This document shows positions 34,719 to 45,200 of a DNA stretch of 64,000 nucleotides, one piece after another. Position 1 is the stretch's first letter, and each line of letters starts with the position of its first letter. The position numbers and the translations under genes were made by a program. Below the pieces are notes generated by a model, which worked only from the letters and a program-made list of their open reading frames with translations, was not told the DNA's origin and made no database searches. Source of the stretch: Leptoclinus maculatus. Its lineage: Eukaryota; Chordata; Actinopteri; Perciformes; Stichaeidae. The stretch lies in the NCBI GenBank assembly GCA_032191485.1, contig JAVDOI010000004.1, positions 16,519,443 through 16,583,442 on the forward strand, given 5' to 3'.

Positions 34719-37700
34719 ATATTATACAGAATATTATTATATGTTATATATATTATATTATACTGAATTCCCTGTGAGGGTGACTAAAATAAGATGTCCT
34801 GACGTGTTTGTGAAAGTGTTATTTACTGCTTTTTTTCGTGTTGGAATAAATGTTAAATATTTAACTGCAAAGTAGTAATGCGTGTTTGATACCTTAATTT
34901 GTTTGCATTAAATCATTCTGGGATGTTTGCTGAAATTGATTGGATGTGGCACAGCCCTACCAAGAACATTTTCCACCAGCCGCCACTGGCTAAATATCTA
35001 TTCATACAGGAATGTCTTCTGATGTTACCTGTTCCAAGCAACAAAATCCCCCAAATCCATGGTGCGGGTCTCCACATCATGCCGTCACGTTGTCCCCCAG
35101 GATAGCCTCAAACTTGTCTAACTGCACCATGTTGGTTTGTGTACGTACACGCCATTCCAGTGGAGGTCTGCTCTGTTTCTACTTCTCTACAACAACGTAG
35201 GGCTGAGTAGCTCCAGTCAGGCGACCAGCAAAGCCAGATCCTGGGGATTAAACTAATGCTATTTAGCCACCTTACTGAGTCAATGCCACAGCGACTGGCA
35301 GAGAGTCCATTTTTAGAACACAACTCTCAGCAGCTCACAGTCTTACCTCATTGTTAGATCAAGTCTTGTGTAAGCAGAAAAAAACAGAAACTTTTGCAAC
35401 TGAAGTATAATTGGATGTAACATCCCTGCAACAATGCAAAGCTTCTCTGGGCATCAATGCACCAACAATATACTCTGAATATGTCAATGTTATTATATGG
35501 AGTATTATCAATTGTAAACAGCGTTACAATTAAAACTCGTACATAAAGTTGTGTGACTATAGCATCTTTCATTCATTAAAAAAAATGGCAACATGCTAAA
35601 GGCAGAGATACTGAGATCCCCCTTCTAGTTCTGTATATAGCTAAACATTCCCATTTCTAATGTACCCAGTCACCCTGCTGTTGCTCCAACCAGAAACTGC
35701 TCATTCCCTTGATCAGACACCTGACTGCACACAATGTGAGATCTGTGTAAGACATAGTGAATTCAGTTTGGTTAATCAGAGTAGGTTACCAGTTGATCCT
35801 AGAGGACAGCTGCAGATGTAGCCTGCAGCATGCTGCTGGTCATAGTGTTGAGGAAGCAGAGGCTCGCTGCCGTACAGAACCTGCCACGACCTCTCAATGC
35901 AGCGGCCTCCGTGCATGCAGGGGTTGCTGCCACACTCATTGATGTCAATATCACACTGGCGCCCCTCAAACCCTGGAATGAGGAAGTCAGATAGTGTTTC
36001 TGATGGCAATGACAACACATAGTAGATAGATTAAGTAAAAAGGGTCCGAATTTTAGTTTGTATGCAGCTTCATGCAGTTGTTATCTTGATAACGACTGGT
36101 GTCAACCGCTGTTTTCAGTATTCGTCTGTCTTTGCTCACTCTTTCACCAGCACTTGTCTCGTTCTCTGTTTGCAAATTAATTTCTAACTTTACCTCCACC
36201 TGTTTCTCTTACCTAACTACCCAGTGTCTCTAAACCTTTAACACCTTTAAAAACCTGTTACTCAGAAATACAATCTTTTCCCTGTTAGCTGAGTGAGAAG
36301 GTGCTTCATGTACCTGGCCAGCATCCACAGCTGTAGTTACCCTGGTTGTCCTTACAGATGGCGCTGTTGAAGCAGGGCTCAGAGAGGCATGGTGGTAGTG
36401 GTGTCTCACAGAGTCTGCCAGTGAAGGCTGTGTGAGAGCAGTCACAGCTGTAGCTGAGAAAATCACATGAGTGGGAATATTTACCGTATTTCTTCAAGTC
36501 TGTGTGAACAGGTTTAAAATGATTTTATAGAACAATTTTGCTTTAATAAACTATTTCCAACGACTGTCTTGGGCCACTTACTCGTTCTCCGCATCTACAC
36601 ACAGAGCCCCATTTTGGCATGAATGCTCTTGGCACTCGTCAACGTTGATTTCGCATCGATGTCCTTGGAAACCGGGCCGGCAGGTGCAGGAGAAGCCACG
36701 GACGTAGTCCTGGCAACTGCCGCCGTTGAGACATGGCTGTGATTGACACTCATCAATCTGAACCTCACAAATGGCCCCTGTAAACATCAAAGCAGTTCAG
36801 ATGTCAGAGGGCGAGTGAGCCTGCTACACAGACTGAGGGCAGGGGCCAAAAATGAGCAAAGCTTTCATGTGTGCTGGCTGTGATCATGAGTGGATTGCTC
36901 ACAGCAATGCTTCTGCAGCTGTTCGCAATTTTAAAAACAGTGCATTGTAGGCAATATATGTTTGAATGCATCCCTGCACAAAAAGAAAAAAACGTATTGG
37001 TCGTCGTGCAATGTAGAAGAAAGATGATGAGAATGAAAGTTTAACGTGAATAAGTACAACTATAACAAGACATGATTTAGACTGCCTAAATGCAGTAAAT
37101 GAACAATTACATGGGTGACGCTTGAGTCACTAAATCTATTTTGCCTGTGTCATAATGCTATCAGGCTAGATTTTTTTTTTGATATTGGAAATAATATTAA
37201 TATAAATAATAAAAGAATATAAAATAAAGATAAGACCCAGACATCCAGAAAAAGAATGAAGTTAAATGACATCCTAGTAAGAGATTGAATGAATCATCAC
37301 ATTAGATGTTGTTGGTTGAGGTTTTCAGAGTTACACTTTACTACTTTAAAAATAATCATAAACCATATTGAACTCTCACTTGACCAGACTTCTTTGAAAA
37401 CAAGAGTCTACAGTCACGTTAGCAGCTCTTTAACAACATGGATGACCTATATGTTTAACCCCATTCAACATTTCACACATTTGTTCAAATTCATCCAAAA
37501 CAGAGGTTAGACATGTGCACGTGTAAGCACCGTCGTTTTCTCTATTAATCTAAAATGGCCAGGAATCCTTTTCATAAAGCCCTTTGCACGGTTATTTCCA
37601 CTCACCAGTGAACCCAGGAGAACACAGACAGGAGAACCTGCCCACTCTGTCCACGCATGTGGCTCCGTTCCAGCAGGGCTGTGAAGCACACTCATTCACG

Positions 37701-40700
37701 TCAATCTGACAGTGAGCGCCCTGGAACCCCGGCACACAGAAGCACGAGTAGCCGTCCCCGCGGATTCTGCATATCGCCCTGTTTTGACACGGGTTTGGAG
37801 AGCACTGGTCCACTGGGGAAGGCAGCCTGTCAGGAGATGCACCTATGAACAGATCACATTTAGAAATATTGATATCACAGAATATCATTGCTCTCTGTAC
37901 TTAGACTGAAAAACAAAAAAACTATATTGTCATTCCTCTCATATTGATTCATTTACTCTTGAAGCAAAACAATAGTTTGTTACAACTAAAAGAACATCAG
38001 TGACTTATGATAAAAATGCCCTCTACTGTATAACATCTGGTTGTTTCTACTTAAATGTGAAAATTATCTAATTATTAAGCGTTAGATTTGTAAAGTTGCT
38101 GCCTTTCTGTTTAGCTTTGATAAAAAACAACCCAGCAGCTGTCGGTACAAGGACTTTTAATTTAAGAGCCTCTCAAGGCGTCATGGCTGACTGCCATGGT
38201 AACCAATTACACTGTTTGGCTTCAGTGTTCAATCTATTTCCATGGTGACTGCATCTGACCGAAGATTTGAAGCATTTACTTCTTTACACTTAATGGTGTG
38301 TTTTGATCAGCAGGACATTAAGGCCACGCGGCTCTGGGTTTATGTCTCATTTCTATCAATGCATGCCATACATACTAATTAGAGGATCAGCACTTCATCC
38401 TCCACAGTGACAACAATGAAAAGCAATTATTCTCGCTCTGTGTATGACTTAATCGTGTGCGTCTTAAAAATAGTGTTTTTTTGTTATTTTGATTTTGAAC
38501 TTTTCATGATCATAAAATGTATCACACATTTATAAAAGAAAAAACAAATAATATTGCATTTCAAGGATTCTCATCTCATCGTAGACAGAACTCTACTGCA
38601 CCTCATCTTTCATATGCAAACAAATAGAAAGAGACTGTTTTAGGTCACTAAATAAACAGAACCGCCCACGAGATCCGAACTTGAAATTAGAGTTCACAAC
38701 TTCACTGTAAATGTAGACTCCACTTTCCTTGCAAAAATGGACATTTGTTTGTTAATTATAAGCTTTATAAAATAGCTGATATTGTGGCTTTCTAGGAAAA
38801 CTGCTATTTCAAACCTTAAAATGTCTAGATTTATGTTAAAAATTGTATATTTAAGGGAGTTATGGGAGCACCAACTCAGGCATTGGAATGTGCAGTTGTA
38901 GGATAGTATTTTCTATAATCTTGGTTAATTTCTCAAATCTCAAAAATACAACTGCCTTTTAAGAATAGTTCTGGGAAATAACCGTAACTCCTAAACCCCC
39001 TTAAACATCAATAATATAGAATATTTAATAAGAATTCTGCTTTTGGGTGTTCCAACACTTAACCAACGTTTTTTCATACTTACACTGAGTAAAATATTTG
39101 AACTCATGATGTCATTGGCCATGGCTGCATTATTACATTGGATCGACATATTCTAGATAACTTGAGTATATTGATTTGAGCAACGTGAGGCGGCACATCA
39201 TCATTTTATGAAGATGTACCCACGAGTTGGTCATGCAAGATCTGAAGGGTTAAACAGTTTCACTGTGACCTGAAAAACAAACTTCTTGAGAACCTCAATC
39301 CTATGATGATGCAATGCGTATTTGCTTCACTCTTCCTGACGAATATCATGTTTACCTTGAGACTTGCCCCCTACAGCTTTTACATAATGCAAGAAAGCAT
39401 CAAAGACCAATTGCTACCACGAGGCTTCTCAAAATTGCCATACTCCAGGCAGAACGAATGGGACCAGCTCAGAGACAGCAATCCTCGTAATTTATGGAAC
39501 GTGCATAAGGGGCCACAGATGCACGATGCCACAAAAAGGCGGCTTCAAATCAGCTGGAAAAGTGTTGCCTCTGTTAGATGATAATCAGACTGAATCACAT
39601 CTGAAAGTGTGTTTTGCATGATGGGTGCAAGAAACAGTCAACATCATTATGCCGCTGGGGTCACACATGTAGCCACACCGATATGAAAAGAGATATTCCA
39701 ATAATATCCTTCACAGATGATAATGACGCACAGTAATCATGCCTCAAGAGCACAATCAGGCTGAGTGCAGACTATAAAGAAGTAAAAGAGTGCAATCACA
39801 CTTGGGGGCTCCATCTTCACCAACTCAGGCACCAATCTTCAGTCATTGGTGTAGGTCAATCAATTTTACAGACAGTTGGCAGGCTTCTCCAGGAGCAGCT
39901 TATACATGTCTAGACTTGGTCTTGGAGGTATGGGCCGATTGTCCCGGGGGTGTGATGGAGATCACGGGTATCAGTGGTGATGCTCTGACCATATCAGCTC
40001 TCATTACAACAAGGATCAGCCAGTAAATTCAGACCAGATTAGAGGCATGTTGCAGCAGTGTATATATGTTATGTCTACAAAAACATAGACTCTCATAACC
40101 GTGGACAAAAAAAAAGACTATCCATGTATATTTTAGGAAACCATGACAGGTGGTGTCTGATGTAAGATTTGCTCTTTAGTGAATCCAGTGGTCTTCAGTA
40201 TTCCCCTGAGGCAGAGTTCAGACGATTCAGAGCCTGGCCTGTTGCCTGTTTGAGACACAGCCCAGCCAACCCCACATCTCCTCCCACAGCATGTAAGGCT
40301 TTTTTCATATGCAAATCACTTCTATGGGTCTTTGTTTGGTCCTATCTGGAGGCCCTCGAATGGCACATGTGGGGCACCTGACAGATGCGTGTTGCCGGTG
40401 TATCTGTCTGTTTGTTTCAGTGGTGATAAGAAGACGTGTTATTGTTGGGTGTTTTGTAGAGCCACAGAGACATATAGTCCCATCACTTACTCCCCCCCCC
40501 CCCAATCCTCACACCCCCTCATGGATCACTACGCTACCCGCCATTGTGTTAGATTTATTTTTGTCCATAGAAGATGTGCAAAGATTACCATAGGCAAAGA
40601 TGTCAACTTTCACAGTCTTAATTGATATTCCAAGCATGGACTGTTAACATGCAAGCCAATTCTTAGACTCAGATTCAAAACATAGAAGCTGGTATTAATC

Positions 40701-41102
40701 TGAACACCGCTTTACTTAATTTTAAGGAAACTTTTGCAAGAAAGTGTTGGAAAAACAGACGTATTAAATTAGTGTTGTGGAGCTACTTGCAGGCATGAGA
40801 GAAAACACCATGTGGGGAAATGAGAGGATGCAAAACCAACTCGGTCTAGTTCTGCTAGTGTTCAAATGCAAAAAGCCTATGAATTTACTTGACATAGCAT
40901 GAACTATCAACTACGGAAATATATGATGATTATACAGCCACAGCTTCACGTCAAACGAGTAGGCCTTTTTCATGGTAAACAACTGAAACTCAACTTATAA
41001 CCACGGGAGAAGAAGCAGTCACTTACCACTGATCACAAACAGTGATGAGATGAGAATAGCGCCTGCAAGTAATTCAAAATTATGATAGCGAATTAAATCC
41101 AT
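21843..41102 (-). CDS. crb1: crb1: Crumbs homolog 1, transmembrane apical polarity protein, complete
   Basis: Thirteen exons, high to low: 41102-41027, 37842-37606, 36777-36582, 36453-36314, 35972-35790, 33233-32265, 31153-30600, 30367-30202, 29402-28460, 27858-27814, 27150-27028, 26547-26421, 22061-21843. Every junction keeps phase; the joined protein is about 1325 aa (human 1406). Order: signal peptide (1-25), EGF1-8 (about 30-330), laminin-G1, EGF9, laminin-G2, EGF10-11, laminin-G3, EGF12-16 (to about 1253), membrane span, short cytoplasmic tail. The tail has the FERM-binding block RRATHGTYSPSRQEKEGSR and ends PPPMERLI, the PDZ ligand for Pals1. The CRB1-specific wording SPSRQEKEGSRVEMW, not the CRB2 one, and the dennd1b neighbour decide the paralogue. 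Crumbs fixes apical membrane identity and photoreceptor/epithelial junctions. Three N-terminal EGF repeats of human CRB1 are not present. Confidence 0.95.
22119..22124 (-). terminator. candidate poly(A) signal for the crb3-like unit
   Basis: A minus-strand AATAAA (TTTATT on +) lies 129 nt after the ERLV stop codon and 57 nt before the crb1 terminal exon. That is where a nested transcript should end without including the ERLI exon. Confidence 0.45.
22132..22229. repeat. (CA)n microsatellite just upstream of the crb1 ERLI exon (sense strand UG)
   Basis: Interrupted twice by CCCTCACA. On the transcribed strand this is a UG repeat about 70-170 nt before the crb1 terminal acceptor. Confidence 0.95.
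22253..23167 (-). CDS. crb3-like small Crumbs protein nested in the last intron of crb1
   Basis: Three coding exons: 23167-23089 (ATG, signal peptide MAGPGFRLLRLACVTLTLTA, donor GTAAGC), 22820-22747 (short Thr/Ala-rich ectodomain, donor GTGAGT) and 22492-22253 (acceptor CTCCACAG, membrane span, tail, TAG). Phases 1 and 0 match and the product is about 130 aa; human CRB3 is 120. The span VCLAIVVMLGLALAV is followed by KLRERRQTEGGFSPR, close to human CRB3 KLREKRQTEGTYRPS, and the C-terminus is VERLV in place of ERLI. CRB3 organises tight junctions through Pals1/Par6. The tail is longer than in CRB3, and the conserved GTY is GGF. Same strand as crb1, so it could be an independent gene or an internal-promoter product of crb1. 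Confidence 0.82.
22503..22541. repeat. (CA)n microsatellite abutting the crb3-like ERLV exon acceptor (sense strand UG)
   Basis: On the sense (minus) strand it reads (TG)n and ends about 10 nt before the AG at 22493-22494, replacing most of a normal polypyrimidine tract. Confidence 0.92.
23322..23371. repeat. (TG)n microsatellite
   Basis: Pure TG tract upstream of the crb3-like first coding exon. Confidence 0.95.
23636..24285. repeat. large imperfect inverted repeat (MITE-like foldback)
   Basis: The arm at about 23636-23854 reappears as its reverse complement at about 24081-24285, roughly 80% identical by eye, around a spacer of about 225 bp. The inner ends are near-perfect: left GGTTTCCCATTTTTCAA, right TTGAAAAATGGGAAACC. 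Longer shared blocks include CGCCCTGACCTCAGC and GCACTCCTCTCTC. It lies in the crb1 last intron, upstream of the crb3-like unit. Confidence 0.7.
24433..24545 (-). promoter_or_regulatory. possible 5' untranslated exon or promoter of the crb3-like unit
   Basis: Locally GC/CpG-richer sequence in an AT-rich intron, ending on the minus strand in a consensus donor CCCCTCAG|GTAAAC. The first coding exon of the crb3-like unit has an acceptor-like GTGGCAG just upstream of its ATG, so a noncoding first exon here is plausible. No TATA box recognised. Confidence 0.3.
25516..25550. repeat. (CAGT)n microsatellite
   Basis: About nine CAGT units in the last crb1 intron. Confidence 0.95.
26278..26300. repeat. 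(CA)n microsatellite directly after the crb1 read-through stop
   Basis: On the sense strand a UG tract begins right after the TGA at 26301-26303. Confidence 0.92.
26301..26420 (-). CDS. crb1: crb1 alternative C-terminus by read-through of the exon-12 donor
   Basis: If the GTAAGC donor at 26420 is not used, the frame stays open for 39 codons to TGA at 26301-26303. It encodes a hydrophobic segment (FYVAVLLWQNLFQLLSYLIL) followed by an acidic tail (RLDDEPEVDWGGND). I recall a human CRB1 isoform ending in a very similar hydrophobic stretch and DEPVVEWG. If so, this extension is conserved from fish to mammals. It has no FERM-binding block and no ERLI motif. Confidence 0.75.
   Translation of the reverse strand, partial: VSDIYFYVAVLLWQNLFQLLSYLILRLDDEPEVDWGGND
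26421..27150 (-). CDS. crb1: crb1 exons 11-12: EGF15-16
   Basis: Exon 27150-27028 encodes SVCGDDIRNYTCFNGGNC with its EGF end. Exon 26547-26421 encodes the last calcium-type EGF (EVDECKSNPCLNGGYC) and ends at TGCCAGACGGAC|GTAAGC in phase 0, ready for the membrane-span exon. Confidence 0.9.
27814..27858 (-). CDS. crb1: crb1 45-nt microexon (optional 15-residue linker between EGF14 and EGF15)
   Basis: Acceptor CTCTCCAG and donor AAT|GTAAGT bound 45 nt open in frame (ERIEEIPWYIVVKR). Both ends are phase 2, so inclusion or skipping leaves the frame intact. Skipping gives LCNRPKLPVSVC, which fits the length of human FCRQSRLPSTVC better than the included form. The exon is probably a cassette. Confidence 0.65.
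28460..29402 (-). CDS. crb1: crb1 exon 9: laminin-G domain 3 and EGF12-14
   Basis: A 943-nt exon. The laminin-G domain carries an acidic insert (a run of Glu, about 29165-29195 on the + strand, from CTC/CCT repeats). SDGEWHSVHLFM and VGCLGTVELGGIALPYF are diagnostic strands. Three EGF repeats follow; the last ends ACLCPENYTGPLC, corresponding to human LCFGNFTGKFC. The exon ends in phase 2. Confidence 0.92.
30202..30367 (-). CDS. crb1: crb1 exon 8: EGF10-11
   Basis: 166 nt encoding one EGF repeat (NPCLNGGMCYSMWDDFTC) and the first part of the next (EVRWCELSPC). It ends phase 1 at GAAT|GTAAGT and joins exon 9 as QGYEC-YSNATF, equivalent to human QGFEC. Confidence 0.9.
30600..31153 (-). CDS. 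crb1: crb1 exon 7: laminin-G domain 2
   Basis: A 554-nt exon encoding a laminin-G domain: FTVTDDLHDDFSISLFLRTR at the start, RGLLLALANSSSQYL, and GGYFKGCIQDLRIND near the end. The phase-0 donor GTGAGT was chosen over an overlapping GTGTGA because only it joins in frame to exon 8 (MNPCLNGG). Confidence 0.92.
32265..33233 (-). CDS. crb1: crb1 exon 6: EGF7-8, laminin-G domain 1, EGF9
   Basis: A 969-nt exon, phase 1 to phase 1. It encodes two EGF-like repeats, then a laminin-G fold (from TFSFERRGYLLLQSPLV; DGEWHSVKAVL is the typical strand; FIGCMRDVFVDW near the end), then an EGF repeat with NLWQSYQCRCLRPYEG, matching the human NLWLSYQCDCHRPYEG. Confidence 0.93.
33887..34988. mobile_element. non-autonomous hAT-type DNA transposon in a crb1 intron
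   Basis: Perfect 14-bp terminal inverted repeats (CAGTGGCGGCTGGT ... ACCAGCCGCCACTG), flanked on both sides by the identical 8-bp target duplication GCTAAATA at 33879-33886 and 34989-34996. An 8-bp duplication and CAGTGGCG-type ends fit the hAT superfamily. The 1.1-kb interior has no transposase ORF and carries a long (AT)n tract (about 34630-34755). The intact duplication argues for a fairly recent insertion. Confidence 0.85.
34630..34755. repeat. (AT)n microsatellite inside the hAT element
   Basis: Nearly pure AT alternation with a few ATTATT interruptions. Confidence 0.9.
35790..37842 (-). CDS. crb1: crb1 exons 2-5: EGF-like repeats 1-6
   Basis: Exons 37842-37606, 36777-36582, 36453-36314 and 35972-35790 give six EGF-like repeats with six-cysteine spacing. 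Several carry the calcium-binding D-x-[ND]-E-C start (DVNEC, NVDEC, DINEC). EGF4 is split by the junction 36582/36453 (ENDYSCDC). EGF6 has an insertion rich in Q/H/Y before its last cysteines. A similar insertion occurs at this position in the human protein. Confidence 0.9.
37843..41026 (-). other. crb1 intron 1
   Basis: 3.2 kb without cysteine-patterned or other convincing exons on either strand. A C-run lies near 40491-40503. Checked specifically for the three N-terminal EGF repeats expected from human CRB1; none found. Confidence 0.55.
41027..41102 (-). CDS. crb1: crb1 exon 1: start codon and signal peptide
   Basis: ATG at 41102-41100 opens a 25-codon leader with a hydrophobic core (LLAGAILISSLFVIS) and ends in phase 1 at donor G|GTAAGT. 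The next exon continues in the right phase with GASPDRLPSP and the first EGF repeat. This is the only signal-peptide-like exon upstream of the EGF exons, so it is chosen as the start. Confidence 0.82.
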
Positions 41103-42227
41103 AATCGTCACAGGAAATCATCCTGATCGTTGTGTTGAAGTCTTGTCATACACGGATCTCTCCGCTTCTGCCTGCTGCGACCCATCTGTTGTCACCTCCA
41201 GATCCACTTGATGCACACTTCTCTTCTTGATGGAATACTAATAAAAAAAGACCACAGCGTGGCGTTGAGCTACACACACCCTCCCGCGCAGAGCCAGCCA
41301 GTGACGAATCACATGGGAGGGAGTTACAGCAATATCAGAAGGATGTTTAGGAATAACATTTAAACATCACATTAATGGGTTTAGATATTATAAGAGTACC
41401 CAAATGTTATAATTTATATGTAGGCGACATTTGACTTGAAGTCGCTAAATGTATAGCTTATGTACAGCACGTGTCTGCATCTAGCCTACTTAAAATCAAA
41501 ATATCACAATGTGATATATTGATCTTGATATCAATTTCAATTAGCCTATTAATCATTTATCTCCACCATAGAGAGCCTGAATAGAACATAAACATGGGAA
41601 TGACTGAGTCAAATAATGAGCTATTTTCTGAATCGATGATTAAAATTGAATTATTGATTTAAAGAGTGTAAGAGAATGTTTGTCTTCAACATGACATTGT
41701 CCTGTAAATATTGTATATAATGATCTCATGGGACTTCTAGCCTATATGTAGCTACACAGGGAAATAAATACAATACATTATAATATATATATAGTGTGTT
41801 TGATTGGTTGATTAATTAATCGATTAATTAATGTATGTATTTTTTGTGTCTATTTTGTGCTGCATGGTTACAAAATAATAACATACAGGTGTCCCTCCTG
41901 TTGACAAAAAAATGAAAACAAATAAAGAGACACCTGTAGGCCTTGTTTTACAGAATGGAGTACAGACTAAAATGCATCAATAAATGGATAAAACTATGTA
42001 TTCTTCTATTTCGTAGCTACATTTATAAACAGTCTATTCAGTGTCCATGGAAAGCGTTGGGCGTCTCCATGGCAGCGCGACCAGGAAGTTGAGCCTCGGG
42101 GGAGAGTGAAGGGACCGTTTCTTTTTTTTTCGGCAAATAAAACTATCTTCTCGTCCACATGACTTCGTCAACGTTTTGGAATTTGGTTCCCAAAACCTTA
42201 TCGTAACATCTCCGCCGTGAGTCCAGG
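41103..42227. promoter_or_regulatory. bidirectional 5' region between crb1 (-) and axdnd1 (+)
   Basis: The two start codons face away from each other across 1125 bp, so promoters and 5' UTRs of both genes must lie here or in unseen upstream exons. The sequence is AT-rich in the middle (41340-41990). No TATA or CpG-island pattern is clear enough to place a start site. Confidence 0.5.
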
Positions 42228-45200
42228 ATGTCTGCGTCCATGAGAGCCAATTCAGCCCCAAATTCATCGAGGCCGGAGCGGGCACGGGACACCAGAGGTG
42301 ACGTTATAGCGCACAGTCAGTGGGGGAGCTAAACGTTACAGTGGATGGTAAACAAACACATTGTTAGTGCTAGGAAATCATTACTCTTACTGGTACGGCA
42401 CACATCACGCCACAGTCAATTCACAACAGCCACACACCTTTGCAGTGATGATTACAGTCACACAGCTATTTATCTGTTTCCCAAAGATAAATACAAGTTA
42501 TGCTTCTCAAACTAACACAAGTATGCATCATCATCTCATTCATCACAACAATAGTGTTCATCATCACAGGAAGATGTTTAGAGACTTTATGTGTATACAC
42601 ACATCCCCTCAAGGTGAGTTATACTACTGGTTTGTTTGAGTTTTATTTAATTTTTCTCAGTTGTGGAACTGAATTGCCAAGTCCCAGCAGAGAGCAGAAT
42701 GACACAACCTCCTCCTGTCAACAACCACATCCTCCCAGATGAACTGCTGGTCAGCCTTACCTCCACTGTCAGCAGCAGGAGCACACTGGGGCACACTGCA
42801 CACCATCAGCACTGCAAGGTATATTCTACCCCCATTAATCCCAAGAAGGTTCTCTCTGTGTGGCAGTTCCTAAGATGATTCTGTATACAGGGCAGTGAAA
42901 TCAGGCGGCCGGATCCAGTCTGGCATCACCGGCTCGGACGCAAGAAATACGAATTCCTTCTGCAGCAGCCGACGTCCCTGACTGGAGCAGGCAGGTCAGC
43001 TGGACCGACAAAACAATGCTGTTGTTGCAACAAGGAAGTTTATCCAAAGATTTAATTTGAAATTAATATTAAACTGTGGTGTTTTGTCAACCAATACAAC
43101 GTTGCATATGCTGTATTCATTACTCCGACATGCATGTTAACTCTTGACACTAATACAGGACATAATGAATACAAACCTAGCTTGGTTTTTATTTTGCATT
43201 TTCATAACTGGACACCTTGTAAAGCCAAGCGGATTTTAGGTTCTTTCTGAATATTTATCTGTACTCAGATAATTATACTATTGCTCTAGAATCAGGGCAA
43301 CATTAGATGTCTCAAAGGGTCTTACATTTCTGCAATCTGCAGATAACCTAAGGGACTAGATGTGCTTGTTTTTTTTATTTTTCTCTTCTGTTTGGATGAC
43401 GTCCATACAGGGATATTTCATTCCTGCGTGATGCTATGGTAACCCAGAGGAAGATGACCCCCCTCCCACCACTGACCGACAGAAGTTGCATTGGAGACAC
43501 AAAGGTAAACTGTCTCAGGTGACCTGTCCGACTTTTTGGCCTTTTAACCCTTCATGGCAAAAATATGGAAGGCTGTAGAATGTGCCGAAATTCACATTTT
43601 TTATTTATCATAACCTACCTGATAGAGATTCTTTCTGAGCAGCATGTGTGGTACGACACACAATTAAATCAGTGCTTTACAATACAACAAAATCAACCAG
43701 ATGTGACAAATAAGCAAGATATCCCAGCTCAGGAACTATAGCACTTAATTGTTCAATCACCCAAAAGGGAAAAAATAATAATAATTAAATTAAAAGTAAA
43801 AGTTAAGAGAGAAATTCAAATATATTTTTCATATTCAGTAGTAGAAGGTTTTATAGTTGTCTTACAAATACTGTGATTTACTGTAATAGTACAGACTTAA
43901 AATTCTCATTTATTGCCATATATCTATATATGTGTATACAGTGTGAGGTGATAACCACAGCCACTCTGTCTTTCAGAACCTGGATGTCTCGGAAAGTCTG
44001 ATCCCGGAAGAATATCACATTGTGAAAAACAAAGGGCTGCGGAGCCTTGAGTTCTTCGAGGAGTGAGTGTGCTTTCTCATGTGTACCCTCATTTTATTTT
44101 CGGAATTCAAACAAACTCTCATGTTGCTTCTCTTCTCAGTGCGTTCACAGTGCAGCTGAAGGATGATGAGCAGAAGCTGCGGGTCTTCCCTTCATTGTGA
44201 GTTCAAAAATATGGATTTATCTAATTTACAGATACATTTTAGTCGAGTAGACTTCACTTGGCGATTTTGTTGTCTAAATTAGTAATGGTACAGTTTAATA
44301 GTAGGAAGTAGTAGTACGGTGTACCTTAAGGTAGGCTGGTAAGATAAGGGATGTGTGTACGTTCTGTGTGTCCAGGAGGCCCAGTGGTAGACTGGAAGTG
44401 ATCCAGCTGATGAGGATGATAGATGACATGCTGGAGAAGGCCGGAGTGGATCAGCAGATTGAGGAGCTGACAGAGCTCTCCCAGGTAGGCAGACACACAA
44501 GCAGAAAGTACACAGGCTGCTCTGTGGCTCTATCGCTGACACTAGTGCTGTGTTGCATTTGCTGTATGTACAGAGAAAAATACATACTGGAGCAACATCA
44601 GGCCTTTGGGCTAATTTCATACAGGAGTTGGAGTGTACTGAGTTGGATTTGGAGTGCCAAGTGTTCCGAGGGTGCGACTGGAAATCTTTCTGTCATAATG
44701 TAAAAAAGCTTTACAGTATATGAAAAACAAATGTGCGCGGAGTTTTTTATTCTAGTATAGCCAGCTATACATATTATGAAATGTCTTACAGATGGAGGGT
44801 CTGCTGGAGCTGGTGCAGGTTGAGCAGAACATCTACAACATTGTTTTCCATGAACTGATTCGGCAGGTCAGCGTGGGCTGTGCTGAGAGAGGACAGCTGC
44901 TTGCCAAACTCAGGTTAGCAGCCAATAGAGGACGGTGTTTAAGTGGTAAAACACAGTTTAGGGAGTTTCATGAGCTTTTGCATCAGATTATGGAAATATG
45001 GATGTAAATAAGAACTCATAAAATGAGCCATCATTGAGCCTCAAGTTAATTCTGAAACATCTTTTTGACGGATAGTTCAGGAGATTTTCAGAAATTATTT
45101 TCCAGCAATGACCCCAGGAAGCCCTTTTTCTTGTGTTTGTGTGTCCAGACAGCGCTACCAGACCCTGCTTAAGCGAATCCCCCGCCGACTGAAGGCTCTG

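Noticed and set aside
39303..39581. 92-codon ORF antisense to crb1 intron 1
   Set aside because: No homology or splice logic, isolated in intronic sequence.
21843..41102. Assignment of the Crumbs gene as crb2
   Set aside because: The tail SPSRQEKEGSRVEMW and PPPMERLI match CRB1; CRB2 has a different tail ending (PPEERLI), and the adjacent gene is dennd1b, not dennd1a.
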